64,000 bases of DNA from Mangrovibrevibacter kandeliae (GTDB lineage Bacteria; Pseudomonadota; Alphaproteobacteria; Rhizobiales; Rhizobiaceae), in assembly GCF_024519155.1 (NCBI RefSeq), contig NZ_JANIFJ010000010.1, forward strand, positions 27,355 through 91,354, in the 5' to 3' direction. How positions within the stretch are numbered: the stretch's first letter is position 1; each line of letters begins with the position of its first letter. Shown piece by piece: positions 30,241 through 40,638 of this stretch. The notes beneath the pieces are model-generated. The model was not told where the DNA came from. It saw only the letters and a list, made by a program, of their open reading frames with translations, and ran no database searches. The position numbers and the translations under genes are program-made.

Positions 30241-31083
30241 ATGCAACGCATTACCGCCATCACGATGCTGGCGTGCGGCCTGATGGCGGGTGTGACCGCC
30301 GCTCAGGCCGCCGACCTGGTCGAAGAACAGCCGATCTACGAGCAGCCGGCGCCGCAGTCCTATTCCAACTGGTACATCCGCGGCGACGTCGGCTACCTGT
30401 TCAAGTCGAAGACGTCCGGCGACTACTACTTCTACAACCAGCCGTTCCCCGGCATCGACTCGCACGAGTACTACGACTCGATCGAGCTGAAGAACAACGC
30501 CACCTTCGGCGCCGGCGCCGGCTTCCGGCTGAACGACTACGTCCGTGGCGACGTGACGGTCGACTACTTCAAGACGGACGTGAAGGGCTCGAGCGAGTGC
30601 AGCTATCTCGTCGAGATCGGCTACGGCCTCGACCCGGTCGACAACGACTGCCGTTACAACGACTCGTCCAAGGCTTCGGTCTGGATGGCCATGGCGAACG
30701 CCTATGTCGATGTCGGCCACTTCGGCATCGTCACGCCCTATCTCGGCGCGGGCGCTGGTTTCGCCTGGGTGAAGTACGACGACATGAACGACGAGATCGC
30801 CTGCAGCGGCGGGCCCTGCGGCGGTGATCCGGACGTCTATCGCAGCACGCATCCGGGCGAGTCGTCGGTGCGCTTCGCCGCGTCGCTGATGGCCGGTGCC
30901 AGCTTCGACCTGACCCAGCAGCTCAAGCTTGACGCGGGCTATCGCTACACCCGCATCAGCGAAGGCGACGCCTTCGGCTTCGACGCCGACGACCGCTCCT
31001 TCGGCGCCTCCGGCGTGCAGGGCCGCGACCACGGCTTCAACCTGCACCAGATCCGCGCCGGCCTGCGCTACGAGTTCAACTGA
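30241..31083 (+). CDS. Outer-membrane beta-barrel protein (Omp25/RopB-like), first copy
   Basis: A 280-residue protein with a signal peptide ending AQAA near residue 22, then an aromatic-rich eight-stranded barrel pattern (NWYIRGDVGYLFKSK, FGAGAGFRLNDYVRGDV, TPYLGAGAGFAWV, LDAGYRYTRISEGD) ending in YEFN, with the C-terminal aromatic typical of barrels. AGGAG lies 8 bp before the ATG at 30241, which decides against the GTG 9 bp upstream. Related proteins are major outer-membrane proteins of Hyphomicrobiales, involved in envelope stability and immune interaction. A second, divergent copy follows. Confidence 0.85.
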   Translation: MQRITAITMLACGLMAGVTAAQAADLVEEQPIYEQPAPQSYSNWYIRGDVGYLFKSKTSGDYYFYNQPFPGIDSHEYYDSIELKNNATFGAGAGFRLNDYVRGDVTVDYFKTDVKGSSECSYLVEIGYGLDPVDNDCRYNDSSKASVWMAMANAYVDVGHFGIVTPYLGAGAGFAWVKYDDMNDEIACSGGPCGGDPDVYRSTHPGESSVRFAASLMAGASFDLTQQLKLDAGYRYTRISEGDAFGFDADDRSFGASGVQGRDHGFNLHQIRAGLRYEFN

Positions 31084-31114
31084 CCGAGCGGGCTCCGGCC
31101 CATCTCGCAGACGC

Positions 31115-31153
31115 ACCGCCGCCGCCGCTCCGCAAGGGGCGGCGGCGGTTTCC
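31115..31153 (+). terminator. Terminator after the first outer-membrane protein gene
   Basis: ACCGCCGCCGCC (31115-31126) pairs perfectly with GGCGGCGGCGGT (31138-31149), then TTTCC. A very GC-rich 12-bp stem 31 bp after the stop. Confidence 0.75.
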
Positions 31154-31211
31154 GTTTCAGGGGTCTCCGTCTGCGGCCGGTGCCCCCGGACGGGCAACTG
31201 CGGCCACAGGC

Positions 31212-31250
31212 TTAACGACGCCTTACCGAACAGGGTTAAGCGTCCGTTAA
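31212..31250 (+). promoter_or_regulatory. Two CtrA-type boxes before the second outer-membrane protein
   Basis: The first, 31212-31226, is TTAA-N7-TTAC (one mismatch). The second, 31236-31250, is an exact TTAA-N7-TTAA. Box starts are 24 bp apart, about two helical turns. The ATG is at 31327. This is the densest cluster of such sites in the window. Confidence 0.55.
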
Positions 31251-31326
31251 GCCTTTTCTTCGACAGTCTCCCCAGGGCGCGGCGATTCGAGGCTGCGGTC
31301 GTCACCAAGGCTAAAAGGCTGATCGC

Positions 31327-32043
31327 ATGCGCGCGACCAAGACACTCCTCCTTGCCGGTCTCCTGGCCGCATCCGCACTGGCGCCGGCAGGTGCCGCCGA
31401 CCTGCTGCAGAGCCCGCTCTACGAAAACGCCCCGGAGGTCGTTCCGGTCGAGATCGGCAACGCCTGGTACCTGCGCGTCGACGGGGCGTACGACTTCAAG
31501 AGCGATGTCGATGCCTCCGCCGACGGTGGGCTCGGTCGATCCGACGGGACGCTGCAGCTCGACGGCGCGCCGGACTTCGGCGTCGGCGCAGGCTATCACT
31601 TCACCGACATGCTGCGCGCCGACGTCACCGGGCGCTACTGGCGCGGCGACCTGTCCGGCGACTTCTCGGGCGGCGGTGTCGGCGGCAAGCTGCGGGCCTG
31701 GGAGGTCATGGCCAACGCCTATGTCGACCTCGGCACCATCGCGGGCTTCACGCCCTATATCGGCGGCGGCGCCGGCGCGGTGAACCTGCGTCTGGAGGAC
31801 GTGTCCTGCGCGGCCGCCTATGCCTGCGACGGCAGCGCAGACGCCTCTGGCGACTGGCGCTTCGCCTACGCGGCGATGGCGGGCGTCGCCTACAGCTTGA
31901 CGCAGAATCTGCAGCTCGACGTCGGCTATCGCTATACGCATGTGGGGGAGGGCGATCTCGGCTCCTTCGGTGACCTTCGCCTCTCCGACGACGGGTTCGA
32001 TCGGCACAGCATCCAGGCCGGTATCCGTTACTCGCTCTGGTAG
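31327..32043 (+). CDS. Outer-membrane beta-barrel protein, second copy
   Basis: A 238-residue barrel protein of the same family as the gene before it. The signal peptide ends GAAD near residue 22; strand motifs include NAWYLRVDGAYDFKS, FGVGAGYHFTDMLRADV, TPYIGGGAGAVNL and LDVGYRYTHVGEGD, and the protein ends in YSLW. It lacks some of the loop insertions of the first copy. Paired CtrA-type sites upstream suggest cell-cycle-timed expression. The two genes are separated by a terminator, so they are transcribed separately. Confidence 0.85.
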   Translation: MRATKTLLLAGLLAASALAPAGAADLLQSPLYENAPEVVPVEIGNAWYLRVDGAYDFKSDVDASADGGLGRSDGTLQLDGAPDFGVGAGYHFTDMLRADVTGRYWRGDLSGDFSGGGVGGKLRAWEVMANAYVDLGTIAGFTPYIGGGAGAVNLRLEDVSCAAAYACDGSADASGDWRFAYAAMAGVAYSLTQNLQLDVGYRYTHVGEGDLGSFGDLRLSDDGFDRHSIQAGIRYSLW

Positions 32044-32140
32044 GATGACGGCCCTGCCGTGCCTCAAGAGGCGTGTGGCGGCAGTTGCACTTGCGGCTCA
32101 GTAATCTAGTCTCTTCGGGGTGCAAGCCCCGGAGAGTTCC

Positions 32141-32554
32141 ATGCGCCTGATCGCAGCCCTCCTTCTCGCCCTGATCATGCCGCTCGCCGCGGCGGCGCAG
32201 AGCCCCACCGACGACGCCGCCATCCGCGCCGCGATCGAACGACAGCTGGAGGCGTTCAGCTCCAATGACGGAGCGGCGGCCTGGTCGTACGCGGCGCCGA
32301 GCATCCAGCAGCGTTTCCCGACGCCCGACGCTTTCATGGCGCTGGTCGAGCAGGCCTATCCGCCGGTCTACCGCTCGCGCTCCCACAGCTTTGGCGACCT
32401 TGCGCAGACCCCTCTCGGTCTCGCCCAGCGGGTCGAGATCGTCGATGGCGATGGGGTCGCCTGGGACGCCCTGTACACGGTCGAAGAGCAGCCCGACGGC
32501 AGCTGGAAGATCACCGGCTGCTACCTCGCCAAGAAGGCCGGCGTGACCGCCTGA
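32141..32554 (+). CDS. DUF4864 exported protein
   Basis: A 137-residue protein with a signal peptide (LIAALLLALIMPLAAAAQ) and a compact domain matching DUF4864: AIRAAIERQLEAF, a central FMALVEQAYPPVYRSRSHSFG and the C-terminal WKITGCYLAK. The fold resembles the SnoaL/NTF2-like class in length and helix-strand order. Function unknown. The ATG at 32141 starts the signal peptide; the frame is open further upstream. Confidence 0.75.
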   Translation: MRLIAALLLALIMPLAAAAQSPTDDAAIRAAIERQLEAFSSNDGAAAWSYAAPSIQQRFPTPDAFMALVEQAYPPVYRSRSHSFGDLAQTPLGLAQRVEIVDGDGVAWDALYTVEEQPDGSWKITGCYLAKKAGVTA

Positions 32555-32692
32555 GCCGCCCGACGAACGCAGTCGCGCGACGAGCGGCGGCGGCGCGGCC
32601 CCTTCCTCGGGGGCCGGTGCGTAATGTCGCGCCCCGCCAGTTTGAAGGACAGGCCGCTTGTCACCGGACTCGCCTTCGCGTATCAGCGCCGG

Positions 32693-32739
32693 CGGGACAC
32701 TCCTCCCCAACGAGGAGCTTCTATCTGGAAGGGTAGCTC
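32693..32739 (+). ncRNA. serC leader RNA motif
   Basis: Two consecutive hairpins end at the serC start: CTCCTC/GAGGAG with a CCCAAC loop (32700-32717) and CTATC/GGTAG with a TGGAAG loop (32721-32736), the second covering the ribosome binding site 3 bp before the ATG. This matches the serC RNA motif described from alphaproteobacterial comparative genomics, a putative cis-regulatory leader of serC. The ligand or signal is not known. Folding can be read from sequence; the assignment is from memory of the motif. Confidence 0.75.
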
Positions 32740-33915
32740 ATGGCTATGACCGCAAAGCCGGACGTGCGTCCGGCCAATCCCCGATTCTCCTCCGGCCCCT
32801 GTGCCAAGCGACCCGGCTGGTCGCTTGAGGCTCTGCAGGACGCGGCGCTCGGCCGCTCGCATCGGGCCAAGATCGGCAAGACCAAGCTTCAACAGGCGAT
32901 CGACGAGACGCGCGAGATCCTCGGCGTGCCGGCCGACTATCGCATCGGCATCGTACCGGCGTCGGACACGGGCGCGGTCGAGATGGCGATGTGGTCGCTG
33001 CTCGGCGCGCGTGGCGTCGATTGTCTCGCCTGGGAATCCTTCGGCGCCGGCTGGGTGACCGACGCGGTCAAGCAGCTGAAGCTCTCCGACGCGCGCACGC
33101 TCGAGGCGCCCTACGGCGAGATCGTCGACTTCGCCGACGTCGACTTCGACCGCGACGTCGTCTTCACCTGGAACGGCACCACCTCCGGTGTGCGCGTGCC
33201 GAACGGCGACGCGATCCCCGCGGAGCGCCAGGGCCTGACCATCTGCGACGCGACCTCGGCCGCCTTCGCGCAGGACCTGCCCTTCGACAAGCTCGACGTC
33301 GTCACCTTCTCCTGGCAGAAGGTGCTGGGCGGCGAGGCGGCGCACGGCATGCTGATCCTCAGCCCGCGAGCGGTCGAGCGGCTGGAGAGCTACAAGCCGG
33401 CCTGGCCGCTGCCGAAGATCTTCCGCATGGTGAAGGGCGGCAAGCTGATCGAGGGCATCTTCAAGGGCGAGACGATCAACACGCCGTCGATGCTCTGCGT
33501 CGAGGACTATCTCGACAGCCTCGCCTGGGCGAAGCGGATCGGCGGCCTCGCCGAACTCAAGCGTCGCGCCGATGCCAATCTCGCCGTCATCGAGCGCTTC
33601 GTCGAAGCGAATGGCTGGCTCGGCTTCCTGGCGAAGACGCCGGAGATCCGGTCGAACACCTCGGTCTGCCTCACCTTCACCGATCCGGCCGTCGCGGCGC
33701 TGCCCGAGGACGGGCAGGCGGCCTTTGCCAAGGCCGTCGCGTCGGTGCTCGAGAAGGAGGGCGTCGCCCTCGACATCGGTGCCTATCGCGATGCGCCGGC
33801 CGGCCTTCGAATCTGGTGCGGCGCGACCGTCGAGACCAGCGATCTCGAGGCGCTGATGCCTTGGCTCGCCTGGGCCTACGAGGCGCAGAAGGCGACCCTC
33901 GCGCAGGCGGCCTGA
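32740..33915 (+). CDS. serC: Phosphoserine aminotransferase SerC
   Basis: A 391-residue class V aminotransferase that makes 3-phosphoserine from 3-phosphohydroxypyruvate and glutamate. It matches the long alphaproteobacterial form: [20 protein letters not shown] at the N-terminus, [29 protein letters not shown] around the PLP lysine, and [11 protein letters not shown] near the end. The gene lies under the serC leader RNA, and serA follows 357 bp downstream, so two consecutive steps of serine synthesis are adjacent. Confidence 0.96.
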   Translation: MAMTAKPDVRPANPRFSSGPCAKRPGWSLEALQDAALGRSHRAKIGKTKLQQAIDETREILGVPADYRIGIVPASDTGAVEMAMWSLLGARGVDCLAWESFGAGWVTDAVKQLKLSDARTLEAPYGEIVDFADVDFDRDVVFTWNGTTSGVRVPNGDAIPAERQGLTICDATSAAFAQDLPFDKLDVVTFSWQKVLGGEAAHGMLILSPRAVERLESYKPAWPLPKIFRMVKGGKLIEGIFKGETINTPSMLCVEDYLDSLAWAKRIGGLAELKRRADANLAVIERFVEANGWLGFLAKTPEIRSNTSVCLTFTDPAVAALPEDGQAAFAKAVASVLEKEGVALDIGAYRDAPAGLRIWCGATVETSDLEALMPWLAWAYEAQKATLAQAA

Positions 33916-34272
33916 TGCCCGCTTCCGGCTTTGCCGATCGGAGCAGGCGGAAGGCGGCGATCCCGCGGATGGTGGCAGGCATCCTGTCCGACGCAGCGGT
34001 ATCAGTCTCCTCAAGCGCCTGAACAGGCAGCGCCGGAGCAGGCGTTGCCGAATTCTCCACACCGGCGTCATCCCGGCCTCGAGCCGGGATCCATTCCAGA
34101 TCGCCGATCCTGTTCCGATCGGGTCGAGGGATCGTTCTTCTCGGCCGGATTGCCCGCCGAAAACGGCGAGGCATGCATCCCGGCTCAAGGCCGGGATGAC
34201 GGCCGAAGGGATCGAACACGTTTTTCCTGCGACGTGGAGCTTCGGCCCGTCGCCCGCAGAAGGACCACAGTC
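33916..34272. other. serC-serA gap with a palindromic repeat
   Basis: No gene is visible in these 357 bp. The centre is occupied by the repeat at 34076-34201, related to the array at the right end of the window. The last 70 bp form the serA leader. Confidence 0.6.
34076..34201. repeat. Paired-palindrome repeat element between serC and serA
   Basis: The outer ends are perfect inverted repeats: CGTCATCCCGGC (34076-34087) and GCCGGGATGACG (34190-34201). Each end is itself a hairpin: ATCCCGGC-CTCGA-GCCGGGAT on the left and ATCCCGGC-TCAAG-GCCGGGAT on the right. The same two hairpins in the same order bound the core of each unit of the array at 63 kb, so this is a dispersed REP-like intergenic element. 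The intervening 80 bp differ from the array units. Confidence 0.75.
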
Positions 34273-35865
34273 ATGGCACCCCGCGTTCTCGTTTCCGACA
34301 AGCTCTCGCCCACCGCCGTCCAGATCTTCAAGGACCGCGGCGTCGAGGTCGACTATCTGCCCGACCTCGGCAAGGACAAGGAGAAGCTGCTCGAGGTCAT
34401 CGGCCAGTATGACGGCCTCGCCATCCGCTCGGCCACCAAGGTCACCGAGAAGGTGATCGAGGCGGCGAGCCGCCTGAAGGTGGTCGGCCGCGCCGGCATC
34501 GGCGTCGACAACGTCGACATCCCGGCCGCGTCGCGCAAGGGCATCGTGGTGATGAACACGCCCTTCGGCAACTCGATCACGACCGCCGAGCACGCCATCG
34601 CGCTGATGTTCGCGCTCGCCCGCGAACTGCCCGCCGCCGATGCCTCGACCCAGGCCGGCAAGTGGGAGAAGAACCGCTTCATGGGCGTCGAGATCACCGG
34701 CAAGACGCTGGGTGTGGTCGGCTGCGGCAATATCGGCTCGATCGTGGCGAGCCGCGGCCTCGGCCTGAAGATGAAGGTGGTCGCCTTCGATCCCTTCCTG
34801 TCTAGCGAGCGCGCCGCCCATCTCGGCGTCGAGAAGGTGGAACTCGCCGATCTCTTCGCCCGGGCCGACTTCATCACGCTGCACACGCCGCTGACCGACA
34901 AGACCCGCGGCATCATCGACGCGAAGGCCATCGAGACGATGAAGGACGGTGTGCGCATCATCAACTGCGCGCGCGGCGGCCTCGTCGTCGAGGCCGATCT
35001 CGTCGATGCGCTGAAGTCGGGCAAGGTGGCCGGCGCCGGCATCGACGTCTTCGAGACCGAGCCGGCGACCGAAAGCCCGCTCTTCGGACTCGCCAACGTC
35101 GTCTGCACGCCGCATCTCGGCGCATCCACCGAGGAGGCGCAGGAGAACGTCGCGCTGCAGGTGGCCGAGCAGATGTCGGACTACCTCGTCAATGGCGCGG
35201 TCTCCAACGCGCTGAACATGCCCTCGATCACCGCTGAAGAGGCGCCGATCCTGACGCCCTACGTCAAGCTCGCCGAAATCCTCGGCTCCTTCGCCGGCCA
35301 GGTGACGGAGACGGCGATCAGCGAGGTCGAGATCCTCTATGACGGCGCACCGGCGGGCATGAACACCAAGGCGCTGACGAGCGCGGCGATCGCCGGCCTG
35401 CTGAAGCCCTCGGTGCAGACCGTCAACATGGTCTCGGCGCCGCTGATGGCCAAGGAGCGCGGCATCATGATCTCCGAGGTCCGGCGCGACAAGTCGGGCG
35501 TGTTCGACGGCTATATCCGCGTGACGGTGAAGACGGCCGGGCAGACGCGCTCGATCGCCGGCACCTGCTTCTCGGACGGCAAGCCGCGCTTCATCCAGAT
35601 CAAGGGCATCAACATGGAGGCCGAGGTTGGCCGCTACATGCTCTACACGGCCAACAAGGACGTGCCGGGCGTCATCGGCTCGCTCGGCACCACCTTCGGC
35701 AAGAACGGCGTCAACATCGCGAACTTCCATCTCGGCCGCGACGTCGAAGGCGGCGATGCGATCGCGCTCCTCTACCTCGATGGTCCGCTGAGCGAGGCGT
35801 TCCTCGACGAGGTGCGCGCGCTGCCTTCGATCGGGCAGGCGAAGCCGCTCGAGTTCGAGATCTGA
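34273..35865 (+). CDS. serA: D-3-phosphoglycerate dehydrogenase SerA
   Basis: A 530-residue long-form enzyme that oxidises 3-phosphoglycerate with NAD, the first step of serine synthesis. Substrate and nucleotide domains carry GRAGIGVDNVD, the Rossmann motif GVVGCGNIGS and the catalytic region NCARGGLVVE with the histidine in TPHLGAST. An intervening domain and a C-terminal ACT domain (NKDVPGVIGSLGTTFGKNGVNI) follow, the latter commonly sensing serine. The ATG at 34273 gives the standard N-terminus. Confidence 0.97.
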   Translation: MAPRVLVSDKLSPTAVQIFKDRGVEVDYLPDLGKDKEKLLEVIGQYDGLAIRSATKVTEKVIEAASRLKVVGRAGIGVDNVDIPAASRKGIVVMNTPFGNSITTAEHAIALMFALARELPAADASTQAGKWEKNRFMGVEITGKTLGVVGCGNIGSIVASRGLGLKMKVVAFDPFLSSERAAHLGVEKVELADLFARADFITLHTPLTDKTRGIIDAKAIETMKDGVRIINCARGGLVVEADLVDALKSGKVAGAGIDVFETEPATESPLFGLANVVCTPHLGASTEEAQENVALQVAEQMSDYLVNGAVSNALNMPSITAEEAPILTPYVKLAEILGSFAGQVTETAISEVEILYDGAPAGMNTKALTSAAIAGLLKPSVQTVNMVSAPLMAKERGIMISEVRRDKSGVFDGYIRVTVKTAGQTRSIAGTCFSDGKPRFIQIKGINMEAEVGRYMLYTANKDVPGVIGSLGTTFGKNGVNIANFHLGRDVEGGDAIALLYLDGPLSEAFLDEVRALPSIGQAKPLEFEI

Positions 35866-35910
35866 TGCGATAGGGGCTGGCGCCGTGCCTCGACGCGGCG
35901 CCGGCGCTCG

Positions 35911-36822
35911 TCAGGTCGCGCCGGCCGGAGCGGGCTTGAGCGCGCGACGCTCCGCCAGCGCGATCCCGCCCAGGATGCAGGCGAGCGCCGCAACGTGATA
36001 GAGATGCAGTTCCTCGCCGAGGAGGACGATCGCCAGCAGCGCGCCGAAGATCGGGATGAGGTTGACGAACAGTCCCGCCCGGTTCGGCCCGATCGCCTCG
36101 ATGCCTCGGATGTAGAGCGTCTGCGAGATGACCGAGGCGAACAGCGCCATGTAGAGGACCGCGGCAAGGCCCGCCGCGTCCGGCATCTGTACGGCGCCCG
36201 ACTGCCACTCCCATCCGAGCAGCGGCAGTGAACCGACCAGCCCGCCCACATTCAGCACGAAGATGGTCGACAGCCAGTGCACCTCCGGCTTCAGCCGCAG
36301 GAGCAGGGTGTAGGAGCCATAGCAGAGGACCGCGATCATCATCAGCGCGTCGCCGAAGTTGAAGTCGAGCGCGACCAGCGTCGCAAGGTCTCCATGCGCG
36401 GCCGTCAGCGCCACGCCGATCAGCGTCAGCAGGAAGCCGGCGATCTGCCAGGCGCTCACCCGCGTGCCGAAGAGAAGGAAGCTCCCGGCAAAGACGACGA
36501 GCGGCATCGCCGACTGCTCGATCATGACGTTGATCGCGGTGGTGTAGTGGACGGCGAGATAGAGCAGGCCGGCAAAGCCGGAGAAGCCGATGGCCCCGAG
36601 CAGCAGCATGAAGACCAGCCTGTGGCGCAGGCGCGCCGCGTCGCGCTTCAGGTGCGGCAGGGCGAAGGGCAGGAGCACGAGAACGGCGATCAGCCAGCGC
36701 AGGCTGTTGACCACCATCGGCGACACGTGCGGCACCGCGATCTTCGCGGCGATGGAATTGCCGCTCCAGAACAGCGTGGTGGCCATCAGGAGAAGGTAAG
36801 GGTGGGAAAGAATGCGCAGCAT
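35911..36822 (-). CDS. EamA/DMT-family transporter
   Basis: A 303-residue protein with about ten hydrophobic helices arranged as two EamA repeats (first FWSGNSIAAKIAV, second SVISQTLYIRGIEAIGPNRAGLFVNLIPIFGALLAI). Members export amino acids, nucleosides or other metabolites. It is transcribed away from purA and toward serA, and has no partner gene. Substrate unknown. Confidence 0.9.
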   Translation of the reverse strand: MLRILSHPYLLLMATTLFWSGNSIAAKIAVPHVSPMVVNSLRWLIAVLVLLPFALPHLKRDAARLRHRLVFMLLLGAIGFSGFAGLLYLAVHYTTAINVMIEQSAMPLVVFAGSFLLFGTRVSAWQIAGFLLTLIGVALTAAHGDLATLVALDFNFGDALMMIAVLCYGSYTLLLRLKPEVHWLSTIFVLNVGGLVGSLPLLGWEWQSGAVQMPDAAGLAAVLYMALFASVISQTLYIRGIEAIGPNRAGLFVNLIPIFGALLAIVLLGEELHLYHVAALACILGGIALAERRALKPAPAGAT

Positions 36823-36988
36823 GCCCGCCCTGTAGAGGCTTTCCGGCGAATGCGGAAGCGCGCGCGGCCCCTCGCCGCGGCGGTCGCGGCGCCCGCAGGA
36901 CCGTGGCGGGGTCGCCGAATGCTTGACGAATCTCTATAAGTGTCGCTGTTCCGCGTGAGGGAGCGCGCGAAGCCAAACCGGAGTATCA

Positions 36989-38281
<1,293 letters not shown>

Positions 38282-38356
38282 ACATCCCGGTAACCAAGTG
38301 AAAGCTGGATCGATCCAGTTGGGCGGAAGCTTCAGATCAGCGAGTGACGTCGTTCC

Positions 38357-40537
38357 ATGGCCGATTTGAGCGCAGTTCTGCGTAAAACGATCGACGGACT
38401 GCCGCGCCAGACTCCGGCGCTGCGCGAGAAGGTGTACGAGAAGGCGCGCGCGGCGATCGTGCGCCAGATCGAAACCGCCGATCCGCCGCTCGGCGAAGAC
38501 GTGGTCGCGGCGCGGCGCGGCGCACTGGAAGACGCGATCGCACGCACCGAGTCGCACTACACCGGGCTCGAGTCCCCGTCGGCCGAAGACACTGCGCCGG
38601 AGGCCGCCTCCGCCGCGCCGGCACCCGTGCCTGCCGCTCCGCCCCGCGCCACACCGCCGGCCGCTCCACCGCAGGCCACGCGTCCCGCGCCGCCGCCGCC
38701 CGCGGCCGATCGTCCGGCGCCAGCCGCGCCTCCGGCCGCCGCCGCGCCTGCTGCCGCGCCACGCGCGCAGCCTGCCGCTGAACTCCCGCGTCCGGCTCCG
38801 CCGCGCCCGTCTCCGCCGCGCGCCACGCCGACCTTGCCGCCGGGAGGGGCGCCGCTGCAGCCGGCTTCCTCGCCGCTGCCGCCGCGGGCCGACGCGCCCC
38901 TGCGTCCGGCGCCGCCGCCTGCCGCCGCGGCACCGAGCCAGACCCATGCCCGACCGGCGCCGGTTGCAGCGCCGCAGCCCGCGGGACAGGCTCCTTCCGC
39001 CTCCACAGCCGCGCCGCCCGCTTCGCCGCGTCCCGGCCCGACGCCGCCCATGCCGCCGACCGTGTCGCCGGCTGCAGCCCCCCGCGCGCCTGCGGCGCGG
39101 CTCGCGCCGGGCACGGCTGCGGCGCCCGCGATGCCGCCGCCCGTCGGCCCGGTCTCCAAGCTCCCGCCGGCAAGCGTGCCGGATGCGCGACCTGCGCCGC
39201 CGGTCCGCCGCGAGCCGGTGTTCGAGCCGGTGGAGCTCGACGACGAGCGACCGGCCGAAGCCTATGGGGCGCAGGAGCACGGCTTCGTGCCCGAGGACGG
39301 CGGCGAAGACGACGAGGCGACCGGCTATGTCGATCCCTACGAGGCGGTGGGTCTGCCCGCTGCCGATGTCGAAGCGCCGCGCTATGCGCCAGCGCGCCGC
39401 GTCGGCCGCCGCTCGCGCGTGCCGCTCCTGGCGGCGAGCGCTCTCGTGCTGTTGCTGGGCGGCGGCGCCGCCGTCGGCTGGATCTATCGCGACGACCTGC
39501 AGGCGCTGCTGAACGGCACGGGGAGTGCGTCGCCGTCGCCGGCTCCGGTGGCAGATACTGCGCCGGCCACGCCGGCAGCGACGACGCCCGCGACCTCCAC
39601 CGACACGCAGGTCGCTTCGGCACCGCCTGCCGCACAGCCGTCCGCGCCAGCCGATGGCGCGCATACCGGGACCGCGGCGCCGGCAAGCGCTGCGGCCGCA
39701 CCCGAGCCACGCCGCCGCTTCACGCAGCGCTTGCTCGCGGACGGTTCGGAGGTCGATGCAGGGCCGGCGAAGCCCGTCACCAACGATTTCGACGAAGGCA
39801 CGGAGGTCGCCGAGGCCTCTCCGGTGCCGGAGGACCAGCCGGCCGCGGCTGCCGCCCCAGACGCCGGCACGGTGACGCCCGATACCGCGGCGACGGGCGC
39901 GCCGGCCGAGGCACCCGCTGCACCAGCGGCAGGCAATGCCCAGCAGCAGACCGCCGCGCTGCAGCCGCAGCAGGGCCCGGCGTCGATCGCCGTCGGCCAG
40001 CGCGCGGTATTCTACGAGGAGCGCTCGAACAGCGAGCCGGCGACGCAGCAGACCGGCAACGTCGTCTGGACCCTCGTCAACGAGGCGCCAGCCGAGGGGC
40101 AGCCGCCCGAGCCGGCGATCCATGCCGTCGCCGACGTGCCGGACGAAAACCTGAAGATGACGATGACGATCCGGCGCAATTCGGATGTCACGCTGCCGGC
40201 GAGCCACGTCATCGAGCTCAGCTTCGAAGTGCCGCCGAACTTCCAGGGTGGCGAGATCGCCAACGTCCAGCGCCTGGCGCTGAAGCCGACCGAGCAGGCA
40301 CGGGGCGAGCCGCTGATCGGGGTGGCGGGGAAGATTTCGGATGGCTTCTTCATCATCGCCCTCAACAACCTGCAGCAGGCGACCGACACCAACCTCGACC
40401 TCTTGATGAAGCAGGAGTGGATCGACATCCCCGTCGCCTACTCGAACGGACGCCGGGCGCTGCTGTCGATCGAGAAGGGCCTTCCCGGCGATCGGGTGTT
40501 CGAGCAGGCGATCAGCGCCTGGAAGGCGAAGACGTGA
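38357..40537 (+). CDS. Membrane-anchored proline/alanine-rich protein of unknown function
   Basis: A 726-residue protein I do not recognise functionally. The first 75 residues form a helical domain (LRKTIDGLPRQTPALREKVYEKARAAIVRQI). Residues about 80-290 are extremely rich in Pro and Ala. One transmembrane helix (VPLLAASALVLLLGGGAAVGWIY) lies near residues 355-378, then a second low-complexity linker, and a well-ordered C-terminal domain from about residue 545 (SIAVGQRAVFYEE to the end). The layout suggests a cytoplasmic head, single membrane pass and periplasmic tail. Similar hypothetical proteins sit near purA and rpoH in related genomes, as I recall. It ends at a shared terminator with rpoH. 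Confidence 0.7.
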   Translation: MADLSAVLRKTIDGLPRQTPALREKVYEKARAAIVRQIETADPPLGEDVVAARRGALEDAIARTESHYTGLESPSAEDTAPEAASAAPAPVPAAPPRATPPAAPPQATRPAPPPPAADRPAPAAPPAAAAPAAAPRAQPAAELPRPAPPRPSPPRATPTLPPGGAPLQPASSPLPPRADAPLRPAPPPAAAAPSQTHARPAPVAAPQPAGQAPSASTAAPPASPRPGPTPPMPPTVSPAAAPRAPAARLAPGTAAAPAMPPPVGPVSKLPPASVPDARPAPPVRREPVFEPVELDDERPAEAYGAQEHGFVPEDGGEDDEATGYVDPYEAVGLPAADVEAPRYAPARRVGRRSRVPLLAASALVLLLGGGAAVGWIYRDDLQALLNGTGSASPSPAPVADTAPATPAATTPATSTDTQVASAPPAAQPSAPADGAHTGTAAPASAAAAPEPRRRFTQRLLADGSEVDAGPAKPVTNDFDEGTEVAEASPVPEDQPAAAAAPDAGTVTPDTAATGAPAEAPAAPAAGNAQQQTAALQPQQGPASIAVGQRAVFYEERSNSEPATQQTGNVVWTLVNEAPAEGQPPEPAIHAVADVPDENLKMTMTIRRNSDVTLPASHVIELSFEVPPNFQGGEIANVQRLALKPTEQARGEPLIGVAGKISDGFFIIALNNLQQATDTNLDLLMKQEWIDIPVAYSNGRRALLSIEKGLPGDRVFEQAISAWKAKT

Positions 40538-40576
40538 CCGCAAGTGCCTGGAAATTCTAGAAGGCCGTCCAAAACG

Positions 40577-40605
40577 AAAGGCCCGGATCACCGATCCGGG
40601 CCTTT
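40577..40605. terminator. Bidirectional terminator between the 726-residue gene and rpoH
   Basis: AAAGGCCCGGATC (40577-40589) and GATCCGGGCCTTT (40593-40605) form a 13-bp perfect stem with a 3-bp loop, with A-rich and T-rich flanks on the two sides. It serves both convergent genes. Confidence 0.9.
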
Positions 40606-40638
40606 CTCGTTCAAGCTCTGCGTGAGGCGCGCGAGCGC

